36,063 bases of DNA, from positions 324,188 to 360,250 of the forward strand of contig NZ_KL591008.1 of the NCBI RefSeq assembly GCF_000716335.1, in the 5' to 3' direction. Both the position numbers and the translations under genes were made by a program. The DNA is from Streptomyces sp. NRRL S-118. GTDB taxonomy: Bacteria; Actinomycetota; Actinomycetes; Streptomycetales; Streptomycetaceae. The notes under the pieces were generated by a model, which saw only the letters and a program-made list of their open reading frames with translations, had not been told where the DNA came from and did no database searches. Shown here one piece after another: positions 16,139-23,944 of this stretch. Position 1 is the stretch's first letter, and each line of letters starts with the position of its first letter.

Positions 16139-16283
16139 GCTGCTCAGGCTAGGCGCGGCCGTGCGACCCACGCTTCTCGAATCCTGACGGGTCCGCGTGC
16201 CGGTCCGCGTGCCGGTCCCGGCCTGTTCCGGGGCTGGTGCCGGGTGCCTGGTCGGTGTCGGTGGCGGGTCGTACGGTCGTCGT

Positions 16284-16655
16284 ATGGCCACAGCCGATGA
16301 CGTACGCAGGATCGCGCTCTCGCTGCCCGGGACGGTCGAGAAGCCGGCCTGGGGCCTGCCCACCTTCCGCGCGGGCGGTCCGGGCGGAAGGATCTTCGCC
16401 TCCCTGGACGAGGACGACCGGGTGATCGGCGTCATATGCCCGAAGGAGGACCGGGAGGGGCTCATCTCGGCCGAACCCGGCAAGTTCTTCGTGCGGCCGG
16501 GCCACGACGACGGGTACGCCTGGCTGCGCGTCCGGCTCGCCGCGCTGGACGACGAGGAGGAGCTGCGCGCCATCCTCGTCGACTCCTGGCGGCAGGCGGC
16601 GCCGCGCAAGCTCCTCGACGCGCACCCCGGGACGGCCGGGCCACCGGGGGAGTGA
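16284..16655 (+). CDS. MmcQ/YjbR-family DNA-binding-fold protein
   Basis: A 123-residue MmcQ/YjbR protein. The family pattern is clear: MATADDVRRIALSLPGTVEK, AWGLPTFRAGG, RIFASLDEDDRVIGVICPKE, EPGKFFVRPGHDDGYAWLRV, and a final helix EEELRAILVDSWRQAAPRKL. The fold resembles a double-wing DNA-binding domain, but no molecular function is established. The ATG at 16284 has no strong ribosome-binding site. It is divergent from the VOC gene and followed by a 200-base gap before tRNA-Pro. Confidence 0.87.
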   Translation: MATADDVRRIALSLPGTVEKPAWGLPTFRAGGPGGRIFASLDEDDRVIGVICPKEDREGLISAEPGKFFVRPGHDDGYAWLRVRLAALDDEEELRAILVDSWRQAAPRKLLDAHPGTAGPPGE

Positions 16656-16807
16656 CGCGGCGGTGCGGGCCGCTGCCGCGGGACGGCCGGTGACCGCTCG
16701 CCTTCTCGTCGCGTGTCCGCCCGGCCACTCGCCGTGTCCATCGGGTTTTCCTCGCGGCGGTCCGGGGCCGACCGGAAAGCGGTTCGTGATCACCGGCCGG
16801 AGTGCGG

Positions 16808-16813
16808 TATTGT
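16808..16813 (+). promoter_or_regulatory. Candidate -10 element of the first tRNA-Pro gene
   Basis: TATTGT in the context GTGCGGTATTGT ends 46 bases before the mature tRNA 5' end. A similar element (GTGAGGTAAAGT) ends at exactly the same distance before the second tRNA-Pro copy, which supports both as promoters. The -35 element is not clear. Confidence 0.4.
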
Positions 16814-16858
16814 TCTCATGCACGCCGGGCCGGGGGAAACCCCAGGTCAGACGGGCAT

Positions 16859-16932
<74 letters not shown>

Positions 16933-17513
16933 CTTGTGAAAGTCGGAAGCAAGAGGCTGTTTCGGAGTGATCCGAGACAGCCTCTTGGTCGTTCTCCGGG
17001 AAAAGCCGGGTCGACGGGCTGGACGCACCACCGGGCGACCGGCATCCGGCTCGGCGGACATCCGGAGCGACCGCCCGCCCGCGCCCCGGGCTCCCTGCTC
17101 GGTGATCCGTGCCCGGCGACCGGTCGCCGGACCAGGGGCGCGGGCCGGTGGCCGGCTCATGCTCGCCGCGCTGTTGCGAGCGGCCGAACGGCGTCCCGGA
17201 CCTCTCCCGCCGACCGGCGCCCGATCGCCGGGCAGCGGCGCCGCGTACGCGAGCGTACGAGCTGCCCGTGCCCAGATGCCGGCGGCCCCGGAAAGTCCGG
17301 TACGGCACCTGCTTGCGGTCCGGAATCCGAGCCGCTCGGCGAGTGCGATCGCACCGGTGCCGGGGTCGGCGGTTCCCCGTAAGAGGTGCCCCGTCGGCTC
17401 GGGCGTCGCCGGACCATGGCGGGCTGTCGCCCCGTGCGCTCCCTCCCTTACAGTGCGTGAGGGCCGCGATGGAGGGCCGTGACGACGTACCGCCGCCGGA
17501 CAGGAGCAGACCC
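16933..17513. other. Gap between tRNA-Pro and P450, no gene seen apart from the terminator
   Basis: After the tRNA terminator (16950-16987) about 500 bases contain no supportable gene. The open frames (for example 16967-17482) have no recognisable domain. The region must hold the promoter of the P450 gene, but no convincing hexamers were found. An in-frame ATG at 17469 could extend the P450 by 15 residues. Confidence 0.5.
16950..16987 (+). terminator. tRNA-Pro terminator hairpin
   Basis: A 17-bp stem with one U-G wobble pairs 16950-16966 with 16971-16987 around the loop GTGA, starting 18 bases after the tRNA. It is the strongest hairpin near the tRNA. Confidence 0.88.
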
Positions 17514-18842
17514 GTGGCCATCCCCGCCCGACCCGCCGCACTGCCAGGCCCGTCCCCCGAAGGACGTCCGGTCCCCGAGCTCGATCCCGCAGCCGTCGGG
17601 CAGTGGCGGGCCGGGGGAGGGGAGCTCGTCGACCTCCTCGCCCAGGCGCGCGAACGGCTCGGCGGCGTCGCCGCGTTCCGGCTCGGGACGCGACCGGCCG
17701 TCCTGGTCACCGCCCCCGAGGCAGTGCAGCACGTGCTGGCGCTCCATCCCGACCGGTACGTGAAGCGCTCGCACCGTGCCCGGCTGCTGATCGGCGACGG
17801 CGTGCTGGCCGCGACGGGCGAGGCGTGGCAGCGGCAACGCCGGTTGCTGCAGTCGCAGTTCACCGGCCGGGGCATGCGCCGCTACGAGCAGCGGATCGCC
17901 GAGGCCGCCGGGACCACCGCGGCGCGCTGGGCCGCGTACGCCCGCACCGGGCAGGTCCTCGACATCGGCGAGGAGATGCGCCGCTTCGCCCTGGACACCA
18001 TCTGGCGCTCCCTGACCGGGCACCCCCTCGACGCCGGCACGGAACGGGAACTGGCCGCCGTGCCCGCCGTGGTGGCCGCGCTGCCCGGCCTGCCCGCCGA
18101 CGGCGTCACCGCCCAGGGGGCCGTCGCGGCCGAGCTGGCACGCATCGACGCCGTGGCGAGCCGCGCGATCGCCGCCGCCCGCGACGGCGGGGCCGGACCC
18201 CACGGCCCGGGCCTGCTCCACGTGCTCATCGAGGCGGCCGGAACCCGCCCCGAATACACCGACCGGCTGATCCGTGACGAGCTGGTCACCCTGCTGGTCG
18301 CCGGACACGAGACCACCGCCACCACCCTGACATGGCTCCACCTCCTCCTGGACCGGAACCCGCAGGCGCGGGAGGAGGCCCTGTCCGCCGGTGCCGAGGG
18401 GTCCCCCCGGCGACGGCAGGCCGTCCAGGCGCTCGTCCACGAAACACTGCGCTTCTACCCGTCCGCCTGGATCCTGCCGCGCTGCGCGGCGCAGGACGAC
18501 GTCCTCGCCGGATACGCGGTGGAGGCCGGTACCGACGTGCTGGTCTGCCCGTACCTCACGCACCGGGACCCCGCGCTGTGGGAGGACCCGGGACGGTTCG
18601 ATCCACGACGCTTCACCACGCCCGGTCGGCGCCCCACCCACTCGGGGAGCTACCTCCCCTTCGGCATCGGGCCCCGGGCCTGCCTGGGCCTGCAGTTCGC
18701 CCTCCGGGAGTCGACCGTCCTCCTCGAGCACCTGCTGCCCGTGCACACCCCGCGCTTCCTCGCCGTCCCCGAAAGGGCCGCCTTCAGCATCACCGTCCGG
18801 CCCGACGGCCCCGCGCCCGCGGTGCTGGAGCCGCGCTGCTGA
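17514..18842 (+). CDS. Cytochrome P450 (canonical motifs)
   Basis: A 442-residue soluble P450 monooxygenase. I-helix oxygen-activation motif AGHETTATT (residues 263-271), K-helix ExxR in HETLRFYPSA, PERF-like region WEDPGRFDPRRF, and haem loop FGIGPRACLG with axial cysteine C390. Sequence style (DRYVKRSHRARLLIGDGVLA, WQRQRRLLQSQFTGRGM) is closer to the class resembling CYP102/CYP4-type enzymes than to typical macrolide P450s. The GTG start at 17514 has AGGAG eight bases upstream; ATG 17469 is an alternative. No ferredoxin gene is adjacent, so electrons must come from elsewhere. The substrate is unknown. Confidence 0.93.
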   Translation: MAIPARPAALPGPSPEGRPVPELDPAAVGQWRAGGGELVDLLAQARERLGGVAAFRLGTRPAVLVTAPEAVQHVLALHPDRYVKRSHRARLLIGDGVLAATGEAWQRQRRLLQSQFTGRGMRRYEQRIAEAAGTTAARWAAYARTGQVLDIGEEMRRFALDTIWRSLTGHPLDAGTERELAAVPAVVAALPGLPADGVTAQGAVAAELARIDAVASRAIAAARDGGAGPHGPGLLHVLIEAAGTRPEYTDRLIRDELVTLLVAGHETTATTLTWLHLLLDRNPQAREEALSAGAEGSPRRRQAVQALVHETLRFYPSAWILPRCAAQDDVLAGYAVEAGTDVLVCPYLTHRDPALWEDPGRFDPRRFTTPGRRPTHSGSYLPFGIGPRACLGLQFALRESTVLLEHLLPVHTPRFLAVPERAAFSITVRPDGPAPAVLEPRC

Positions 18843-18923
18843 GAGCCGGGCCGGCCGGGGACGCCCGCCCCCGCCGGGAAAAATCACCGGCGCGGGCCCG
18901 GACCGGGTGGGAGACTCGGGCGG

Positions 18924-19724
18924 ATGGAGGACATGGGGCGTTTCCGGACGGCGGTCGCGCGAGCGGCGGGGCGGCAGGCGGACCCCGCGGCCGTCGCGGA
19001 GTGCCGGGAGTGCGCCGAGCGGCTCGGCGTACGGACGGTCGTGCTGGTCGAGGGGCGCAGTGATCAGGCCGCGCTCGAAGCCCTGGCCGCGCGGCACGGG
19101 CGGGACCTCGACGCGGAGGGTTCACCGGTGGTGCCGCTGGGCGGCGTGACCAACGTCGGACGGCACCTGCGGATCCTCGGACCCGGGGGGCTGGGCCTCG
19201 GCGTGGCCGGCCTCTACGACGCCGCCGAGCATCACCACGTCCTGCGCGGGCTGGAGCAGGCCGGGCTCGCCCCGGGCTCCGGCTGCGCCACGGAAGAGGC
19301 CAACGGCAAGGCCGTCGAGCCCCGTACCGCCGCTCCCGCCGCCTCCGCCCCCGCTCCCGCTGCCTCCGCTCCCGCCGCCTCCGTCCCCGGCGCGCTCGCC
19401 GGCGCCCACGCGGACCAGTCCCGCGCCGTTCTGGAGCGCCTCGGTTTCCACGTCTGCGTCGCCGATCTGGAGGACGAGCTGATACGCGCCCTGGGTGCCG
19501 ACGCCGTCCAAGCCGTCATCGCAGCCCAGGACGAATGGCGCGCGTTCCGTACCTTCCGGCAGCAGCCGGCCCAGCAGGAGCGCACCGTCGAGCAGCAACT
19601 GCACCGGTTCATGGGCACGCACAGCGGTCGCAAGTCGCGGTACGCCCACCTCCTCGTGCACCACCTGGACCTGGCACGGACCCCCGAACCGCTCGCCCGC
19701 CTCCTCGCCCGCACCGCGGGCTGA
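18924..19724 (+). CDS. Stand-alone TOPRIM-domain protein (OLD-like nuclease-type)
   Basis: A 266-residue protein. TOPRIM-type elements are VVLVEGRSDQAALEALA with catalytic E43, then VPLGGVTNVGRHL, then GLYDAAE with D99 and E102. The second acidic pair is near DLEDELIRALG (D181, D184). The remainder is helical. The usual ATPase partner domain of OLD nucleases is absent and no ATPase lies directly beside it, although a NACHT ATPase is 2.4 kb downstream. Residues about 136-157 form an Ala/Pro/Ser low-complexity insertion splitting the domain. It may be a metal-dependent nuclease or nucleotidyl transferase; activity is unproven. The ATG follows GGGAG. Confidence 0.8.
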   Translation: MEDMGRFRTAVARAAGRQADPAAVAECRECAERLGVRTVVLVEGRSDQAALEALAARHGRDLDAEGSPVVPLGGVTNVGRHLRILGPGGLGLGVAGLYDAAEHHHVLRGLEQAGLAPGSGCATEEANGKAVEPRTAAPAASAPAPAASAPAASVPGALAGAHADQSRAVLERLGFHVCVADLEDELIRALGADAVQAVIAAQDEWRAFRTFRQQPAQQERTVEQQLHRFMGTHSGRKSRYAHLLVHHLDLARTPEPLARLLARTAG

Positions 19725-19828
19725 CCCCCCTCCCGAGCGCCACAACGGCCGACTCGCGCCCTTCTGCTCGACCGCCGCGTCTCGTAGCGTCGCCGCTTGA
19801 AGTGGACATGGCTATCGAGAGGCTGTTC

Positions 19829-22099
19829 ATGCGCCGACGCCTGCTGTCGCTCGTCCTCGCCGCGGCCGCGGGTGCCGCGGTCCTCGCGGCGCCCGCCACC
19901 GCCGCCCCGCCGCCCGTCACCGCCGGGCCGCCGCCCGTCACCGCCGGGCCGCCCGGGCCGCCGGACGCGTACCGGCCGGTACGCGGGCCGTCCGCGCCCG
20001 CGGAGTACCGCTACCTCCAGAAAACCCTGCCCGGGCAGTCGATTCCGCGCCACGCCCACGACCTCGCCGCCCAGCAGGCACGCCGGCTCCCGGCGGTCGG
20101 CGGACGCTGGAGGCCGCTCGGGCCGACGAACATCGGCGGGCGCGTCGTCTCCCTCGCGCTCGACCCTGTGCGCGCCGACACCGTCTACGCGGCGGCGGCG
20201 AGCGGCGGGCTGTGGCGCAGCACCGACGCCGGCCGGACGTTCCGGTCGGTGTGGCCCGACGGGTGGACGCAGTCCATGGGCGCGGTCGCCACCGCCCCCG
20301 ACGGCACGCTGTACGCCGGTACCGGGGAGCCCAACCCCGGTGGCGGCAGCATCACGTACGAAGGAACGGGCCTGTACCGCAGCACCGACGGCGGGGCGCA
20401 CTGGCGGTTCATCGGCCTGCGCGACTCGGGCGCGATCAGCGCCATCACCGTGGACCCCGCCGACCCGCGCCGCATCTTCGTCGCCGCCGCCGGGTCCTTG
20501 TACAACGGCGGCGGCGACCGGGGTGTCTACCGGTCGGACGACGGCGGGGAGACCTGGCGGCGCATTCTCGCCGGGGCCAACGACTTCACCGGTGCCACCG
20601 AGATCGTCGTGGACGGCGACCGGCTGTACGCCGTGCTGTGGGACCACCGCCGCCGCCCCGACCTGCGCACCTACGGAGGGGTCGGCTCGGGCGTCTTCCG
20701 CAGCACGGACGACGGCCGGACCTGGCAGCGGCTGGGCGGCGGCCTGCCCGCCGAGGGCCCCGACGTGGGGCGCATCGGGCTCGCCGTCGCGGGCGACCGG
20801 CTCTACGCCATCGTCACCAGGGCCGGCGGCCCCTTCGAGGGCTTCTACGTCTCCGACGACGCCGGCGACCATTGGACCCGTACGCCGGACCACCCGGCGC
20901 TCGCCGCATCGCAGTCCGGCTTCGGCTGGTGGTTCGGCAAGGTGTGGATCGACCCGCAGGACGTCCGGCACGTCCACGTGGCCGGAGTCGCCCTGATGAC
21001 GACGAAGGACGGCGGCGCCACCTGGACGGGGGACGACACCAGCCTCCACGTCGACCACCACGCCATGGTGTGGGACCCGCGCCGGCCCGGCCGCGTCTAT
21101 CTGGGCAACGACGGCGGTGTGTACCGCTCCGACTCCCGCGGTGACGGCGGCTGGGTGAAGGCCCGCCACGAGCCGTACACCCAGCTCTACAGCGTCGCGA
21201 TCACTCCGCAGGACGTCACCCGGATCTCGGGCGGCGCCCAGGACAACGGCTCGCTGCGCTCCTGGGGCGGCGGCGCGGGGCCGGGCGGGTTCAACGAGTA
21301 CCTCGGCGGCGACGGCGAGGAGAACCTCATCGACCCGGCCGACGCCGGCAACGTCATCGCCTGCTACCAGTACGGCAATTGCTTCCGTTCCACCGACGGC
21401 GGCGACACACTCTCCTACTTCGCCGACCGGACCACCTTCAAGCGGCGCAACTGGTTCACCCCGGTCGTCTTCGACCCCCGTGACCCGCGCATCCTCTACT
21501 ACGGCGCCGAGGTGCTCAACCGCTCCACGGACGGCGGCACGACCTGGCAGCCCATCAGCCCCGACCTGAGCGGAGGACCGGGAGCCGACCCCGCCTACCC
21601 CAACTACGGCACCATCACCTCCATCGCCCCGGCCGGTGACGGACGCACCGTCTACGCGGGCACCGACGACGGACGCGTCTGGGTAACCCGCGATCTGGGC
21701 GCGACCTGGACCAAGCTGGCCGAAGGACGGCCGTGGGTGACCCGGGTGGTCGTCGACCCCGCCGACCCCGACCGCGTCTGGACCACCCACTCCGGCTACC
21801 GCGCGGGCTCCGCCCTGCCGCACGTGTACGCCAGCTCCGACGGCGGCAGGCACTGGCGGAACATCTCCGGGAACCTGCCCGCCGCACCCGTCAACGACCT
21901 GGTCGTGGCCCGGGGCGGCATGCTCCACCTTGCCACCGACCAGGGGGTGTTCACCAGCCCCGCCGGCCGGGGCCACTGGCTGCGGCTGGGGCGTGGCATG
22001 CCCCAGGTCCCCGTCGACGACATCGAGTACGACCCGGACCACCACCGGCTGGTGGCCGCCACCTTCGGCCGGGGGTTCTACGAACTGACCACCCCATGA
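19829..22099 (+). CDS. Secreted Asp-box (BNR) beta-propeller protein, sialidase/sortilin-like
   Basis: A 756-residue exported protein. The signal peptide MRRRLLSLVLAAAAGAAVLA with cleavage near ATAA is followed by a Pro-rich duplicated VTAGPPP segment. The body carries about eleven Asp-box or near-Asp-box hairpins (WRSTDAGRTF, YRSTDGGAHW, YRSDDGGETW, FRSTDDGRTW, NRSTDGGTTW, YASSDGGRHW and others). That many blades suggests one very large or two seven-bladed propellers, as in VPS10/sortilin or GH74 enzymes. No catalytic residues can be assigned, so hydrolase activity is uncertain. The ATG at 19829 is preferred over 19808 because GAGAGG precedes it by six bases. A 13-bp terminator follows. Confidence 0.88.
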   Translation: MRRRLLSLVLAAAAGAAVLAAPATAAPPPVTAGPPPVTAGPPGPPDAYRPVRGPSAPAEYRYLQKTLPGQSIPRHAHDLAAQQARRLPAVGGRWRPLGPTNIGGRVVSLALDPVRADTVYAAAASGGLWRSTDAGRTFRSVWPDGWTQSMGAVATAPDGTLYAGTGEPNPGGGSITYEGTGLYRSTDGGAHWRFIGLRDSGAISAITVDPADPRRIFVAAAGSLYNGGGDRGVYRSDDGGETWRRILAGANDFTGATEIVVDGDRLYAVLWDHRRRPDLRTYGGVGSGVFRSTDDGRTWQRLGGGLPAEGPDVGRIGLAVAGDRLYAIVTRAGGPFEGFYVSDDAGDHWTRTPDHPALAASQSGFGWWFGKVWIDPQDVRHVHVAGVALMTTKDGGATWTGDDTSLHVDHHAMVWDPRRPGRVYLGNDGGVYRSDSRGDGGWVKARHEPYTQLYSVAITPQDVTRISGGAQDNGSLRSWGGGAGPGGFNEYLGGDGEENLIDPADAGNVIACYQYGNCFRSTDGGDTLSYFADRTTFKRRNWFTPVVFDPRDPRILYYGAEVLNRSTDGGTTWQPISPDLSGGPGADPAYPNYGTITSIAPAGDGRTVYAGTDDGRVWVTRDLGATWTKLAEGRPWVTRVVVDPADPDRVWTTHSGYRAGSALPHVYASSDGGRHWRNISGNLPAAPVNDLVVARGGMLHLATDQGVFTSPAGRGHWLRLGRGMPQVPVDDIEYDPDHHRLVAATFGRGFYELTTP

Positions 22100-22131
22100 C
22101 CCCCGCAGCAGCGGTCTGATCACTCGTACGA

Positions 22132-22166
22132 GGGGCCCGGGCGGTTCACCGCTCCGCCCGGGCCCC
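22132..22166 (+). terminator. Terminator after the beta-propeller gene
   Basis: A perfect 13-bp stem pairs 22132-22144 with 22154-22166 around a 9-base loop, ending 22 bases before the NACHT start. Confidence 0.8.
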
Positions 22167-22187
22167 GTCCCCCCGGACAATCCCCGC

Positions 22188-23792
22188 ATGAGGAGCCGTG
22201 CGCGGGGGAGCTGGGACGGGGTCGTCTTCTTCGTGCTGGCGGTCGGGGGCACCGCCGGAGCCCTGTGGATCAGCTACCGGTTCGAGCTGCGCCCCGCCGA
22301 GACGGCCGCGTCGCTGCTGCCGTCACTGGCCGGGCTGTGGCTGTCGTGGGCCGCCTTCCGCGCGGAACGGGCCGGCGCGGCCGTCCCGCGCGGCCCCGCG
22401 GAGATCGCCGACCAGCTCGCCGTGGCGGTACGCAACCAGTGGGACACCGAAGTCCGCATGCGCCGGATGAACGATCCGTACCCGCTCGCGGTGTCCTGGC
22501 GGGCCGCCGACGCGGACCTCGGCGAAGCCTGGCCGGAGCTCCTCGCGACGGCGGACGGCTTTCCCTCTGCCCCGAACGGCTTTCCCTCCGCCCCGGACGG
22601 CTCCTCCTCCGGCCCCGGCCGACGGGTCGCCGGGCCCGCCGACCTGGCGGGAGCCGGGGCGGAGATCACCGAGGTGTTCCTCGACCGGCTCCCCACACGC
22701 CGCCTGCTGGTCCTCGGGGAGCCGGGCACCGGCAAGACCGTGCTCCTCGTCCGCCTGCTGCTGGCCCTGATCGAGCGGCGCGCCGCGGGCGGCGCCGTTC
22801 CGGTGCTGTTCCCGCTGGCCTCGTGGAACCCCGCCCGCCAGCCGCTGGACGACTGGATGGCCGAGCGCCTCGCACGGGACTACACCGGCCTCGGCGACGG
22901 ACAACTCGGGCACGCGCAGACGCTGTTGGAGCACCGCCTCATCCTGCCCGTGCTCGACGGCTTCGACGAGATTCCGCAGTGCTTCCGGGGCATGGCCCTG
23001 GACGCGCTCAACGCCGCGCTGCCGCTCGGGCATGCGCTCGTCCTGTCCAGCCGCGTCACCGAGTACCGCGACGCGCTCGCCCCGCCCTCCGGCGTCCCGG
23101 TCAGGCTCGCGGGCGCGGCCGCCGTCGAACTCCAGCCGCTGGACGCCGATGACATCGCCGCCTACCTGCGGCGCGACGCCGGAGGGCGGGGCACGCCGGC
23201 CGCGGACCGCTGGGAACCGGTGATCCGCCGCCTCGGCACCGACGCACCGGTGGCCCGGGCACTCCGTACGCCCTTGATGCTGTTCCTCGCGAGGACCGTC
23301 TACAACCCCCGCCCCGACGAGCACGCCGCCGCGCTGCCCTCCCCGGCCGAGCTGTGCGACCCGGTCCGCTTCCCCGACCGGGCGGCCCTCGAGAGCCACC
23401 TCTTCGACGCGTTCGTGCCCGCCGCGTACCGTCCGCACCCCCGCCACCCCTGCCGCTGGTCGCCCCGGCAGGCGGAGCGTGCCTTGCGCTTCCTCGCCCG
23501 TCAGCTCCACGAGGCTCCGGGGGGCAGGACCGACCTGGCGTGGTGGCACCTGCCCCGCGCGCTGCCGCCGCGGGCGGCCGCGCCACCGTGTGCCGCGCGA
23601 CCTGACGGCCTTCCTCGTCGACGCGCACGAGCGGCGCGGCGTGCTGCGCCAGGTGGGGGCGGTCCACCAGTTCCGCCACATCGAACTGCAGCACCGGCTC
23701 GCCGCGGGTGCCCCGTCCGGCGGCACCGCGGAGCCCGTACCGGTCCTGCCCGGGCCGCGGCCCCCCTCACCCGCGCGGACGGGACGCCGTAG
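22188..23792 (+). CDS. NACHT-domain STAND NTPase, C-terminus disrupted
   Basis: This frame encodes 534 residues. Two N-terminal transmembrane helices (about 13-31 and 38-58) precede a NACHT NTPase. Walker A is LGEPGTGKT (176-184), Walker B LILPVLDGFDEIP, and the sensor/Arg region VVLSSRVTEYRDALAPP is VL-rich. NACHT-associated helices run to TDLAWWHLPRALP. From about base 23567 the frame turns into Arg/Pro-rich nonsense, while sensible sequence resumes in the +1 frame (see 23568-23805). Homologues I know carry several membrane helices at this junction, so a deletion that also shifted the frame is likely; a sequencing error would explain the shift but not the missing helices. Intact relatives may act in signalling or defence. 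It may be non-functional or produce a truncated protein. Confidence 0.82.
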   Translation: MRSRARGSWDGVVFFVLAVGGTAGALWISYRFELRPAETAASLLPSLAGLWLSWAAFRAERAGAAVPRGPAEIADQLAVAVRNQWDTEVRMRRMNDPYPLAVSWRAADADLGEAWPELLATADGFPSAPNGFPSAPDGSSSGPGRRVAGPADLAGAGAEITEVFLDRLPTRRLLVLGEPGTGKTVLLVRLLLALIERRAAGGAVPVLFPLASWNPARQPLDDWMAERLARDYTGLGDGQLGHAQTLLEHRLILPVLDGFDEIPQCFRGMALDALNAALPLGHALVLSSRVTEYRDALAPPSGVPVRLAGAAAVELQPLDADDIAAYLRRDAGGRGTPAADRWEPVIRRLGTDAPVARALRTPLMLFLARTVYNPRPDEHAAALPSPAELCDPVRFPDRAALESHLFDAFVPAAYRPHPRHPCRWSPRQAERALRFLARQLHEAPGGRTDLAWWHLPRALPPRAAAPPCAARPDGLPRRRARAARRAAPGGGGPPVPPHRTAAPARRGCPVRRHRGARTGPARAAAPLTRADGTP

Positions 23793-23805
23793 GCGCCGCC
23801 GCTGA
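23568..23805 (+). pseudogene. Out-of-frame C-terminal remnant of the NACHT gene
   Basis: In the frame one base ahead of the main NACHT reading frame, residues encoded from 23599 read DLTAFLVDAHERRGVLRQVG then AVHQFRHIELQHRLA. This is the characteristic C-terminal end of Streptomyces membrane NACHT proteins (the LLRxVGxxYQFRHxxLQxxLA pattern). It stops at TGA 23803-23805 and has no start of its own. The join with the upstream frame lies between about 23567 and 23598. Confidence 0.75.
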
Positions 23806-23944
23806 CCGGCAGTTACGCCGCATGGCGGGCCCGCGTCTCCCGTAACGCCTAATAGGACGACAACCCGACATTCCCCGGATTGCTTTCGGCAACACCTACG
23901 GTTCGGGCCTTGCCCACCCCCCACCGAAACCGAGGTGACACCTG

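Noticed and set aside
16967..17482. 171-codon plus-strand frame after tRNA-Pro
   Set aside because: It begins inside the tRNA terminator hairpin and its product has no recognisable domain.
17469..17513. ATG start extending the first P450 by 15 residues
   Set aside because: The GTG at 17514 has a better-spaced AGGAG. The upstream residues are not P450-like, though the alternative is not excluded.
18843..18923. GC-rich inverted segments after the first P450 as a terminator
   Set aside because: Only short, imperfect pairing was found; not distinguishable from background GC content.
19232..22252. 1006-codon minus-strand open frame opposite the TOPRIM and propeller genes
   Set aside because: Antisense shadow; Gly/Val/Arg-rich with no motif, while the plus strand has clear signal peptide and Asp boxes.
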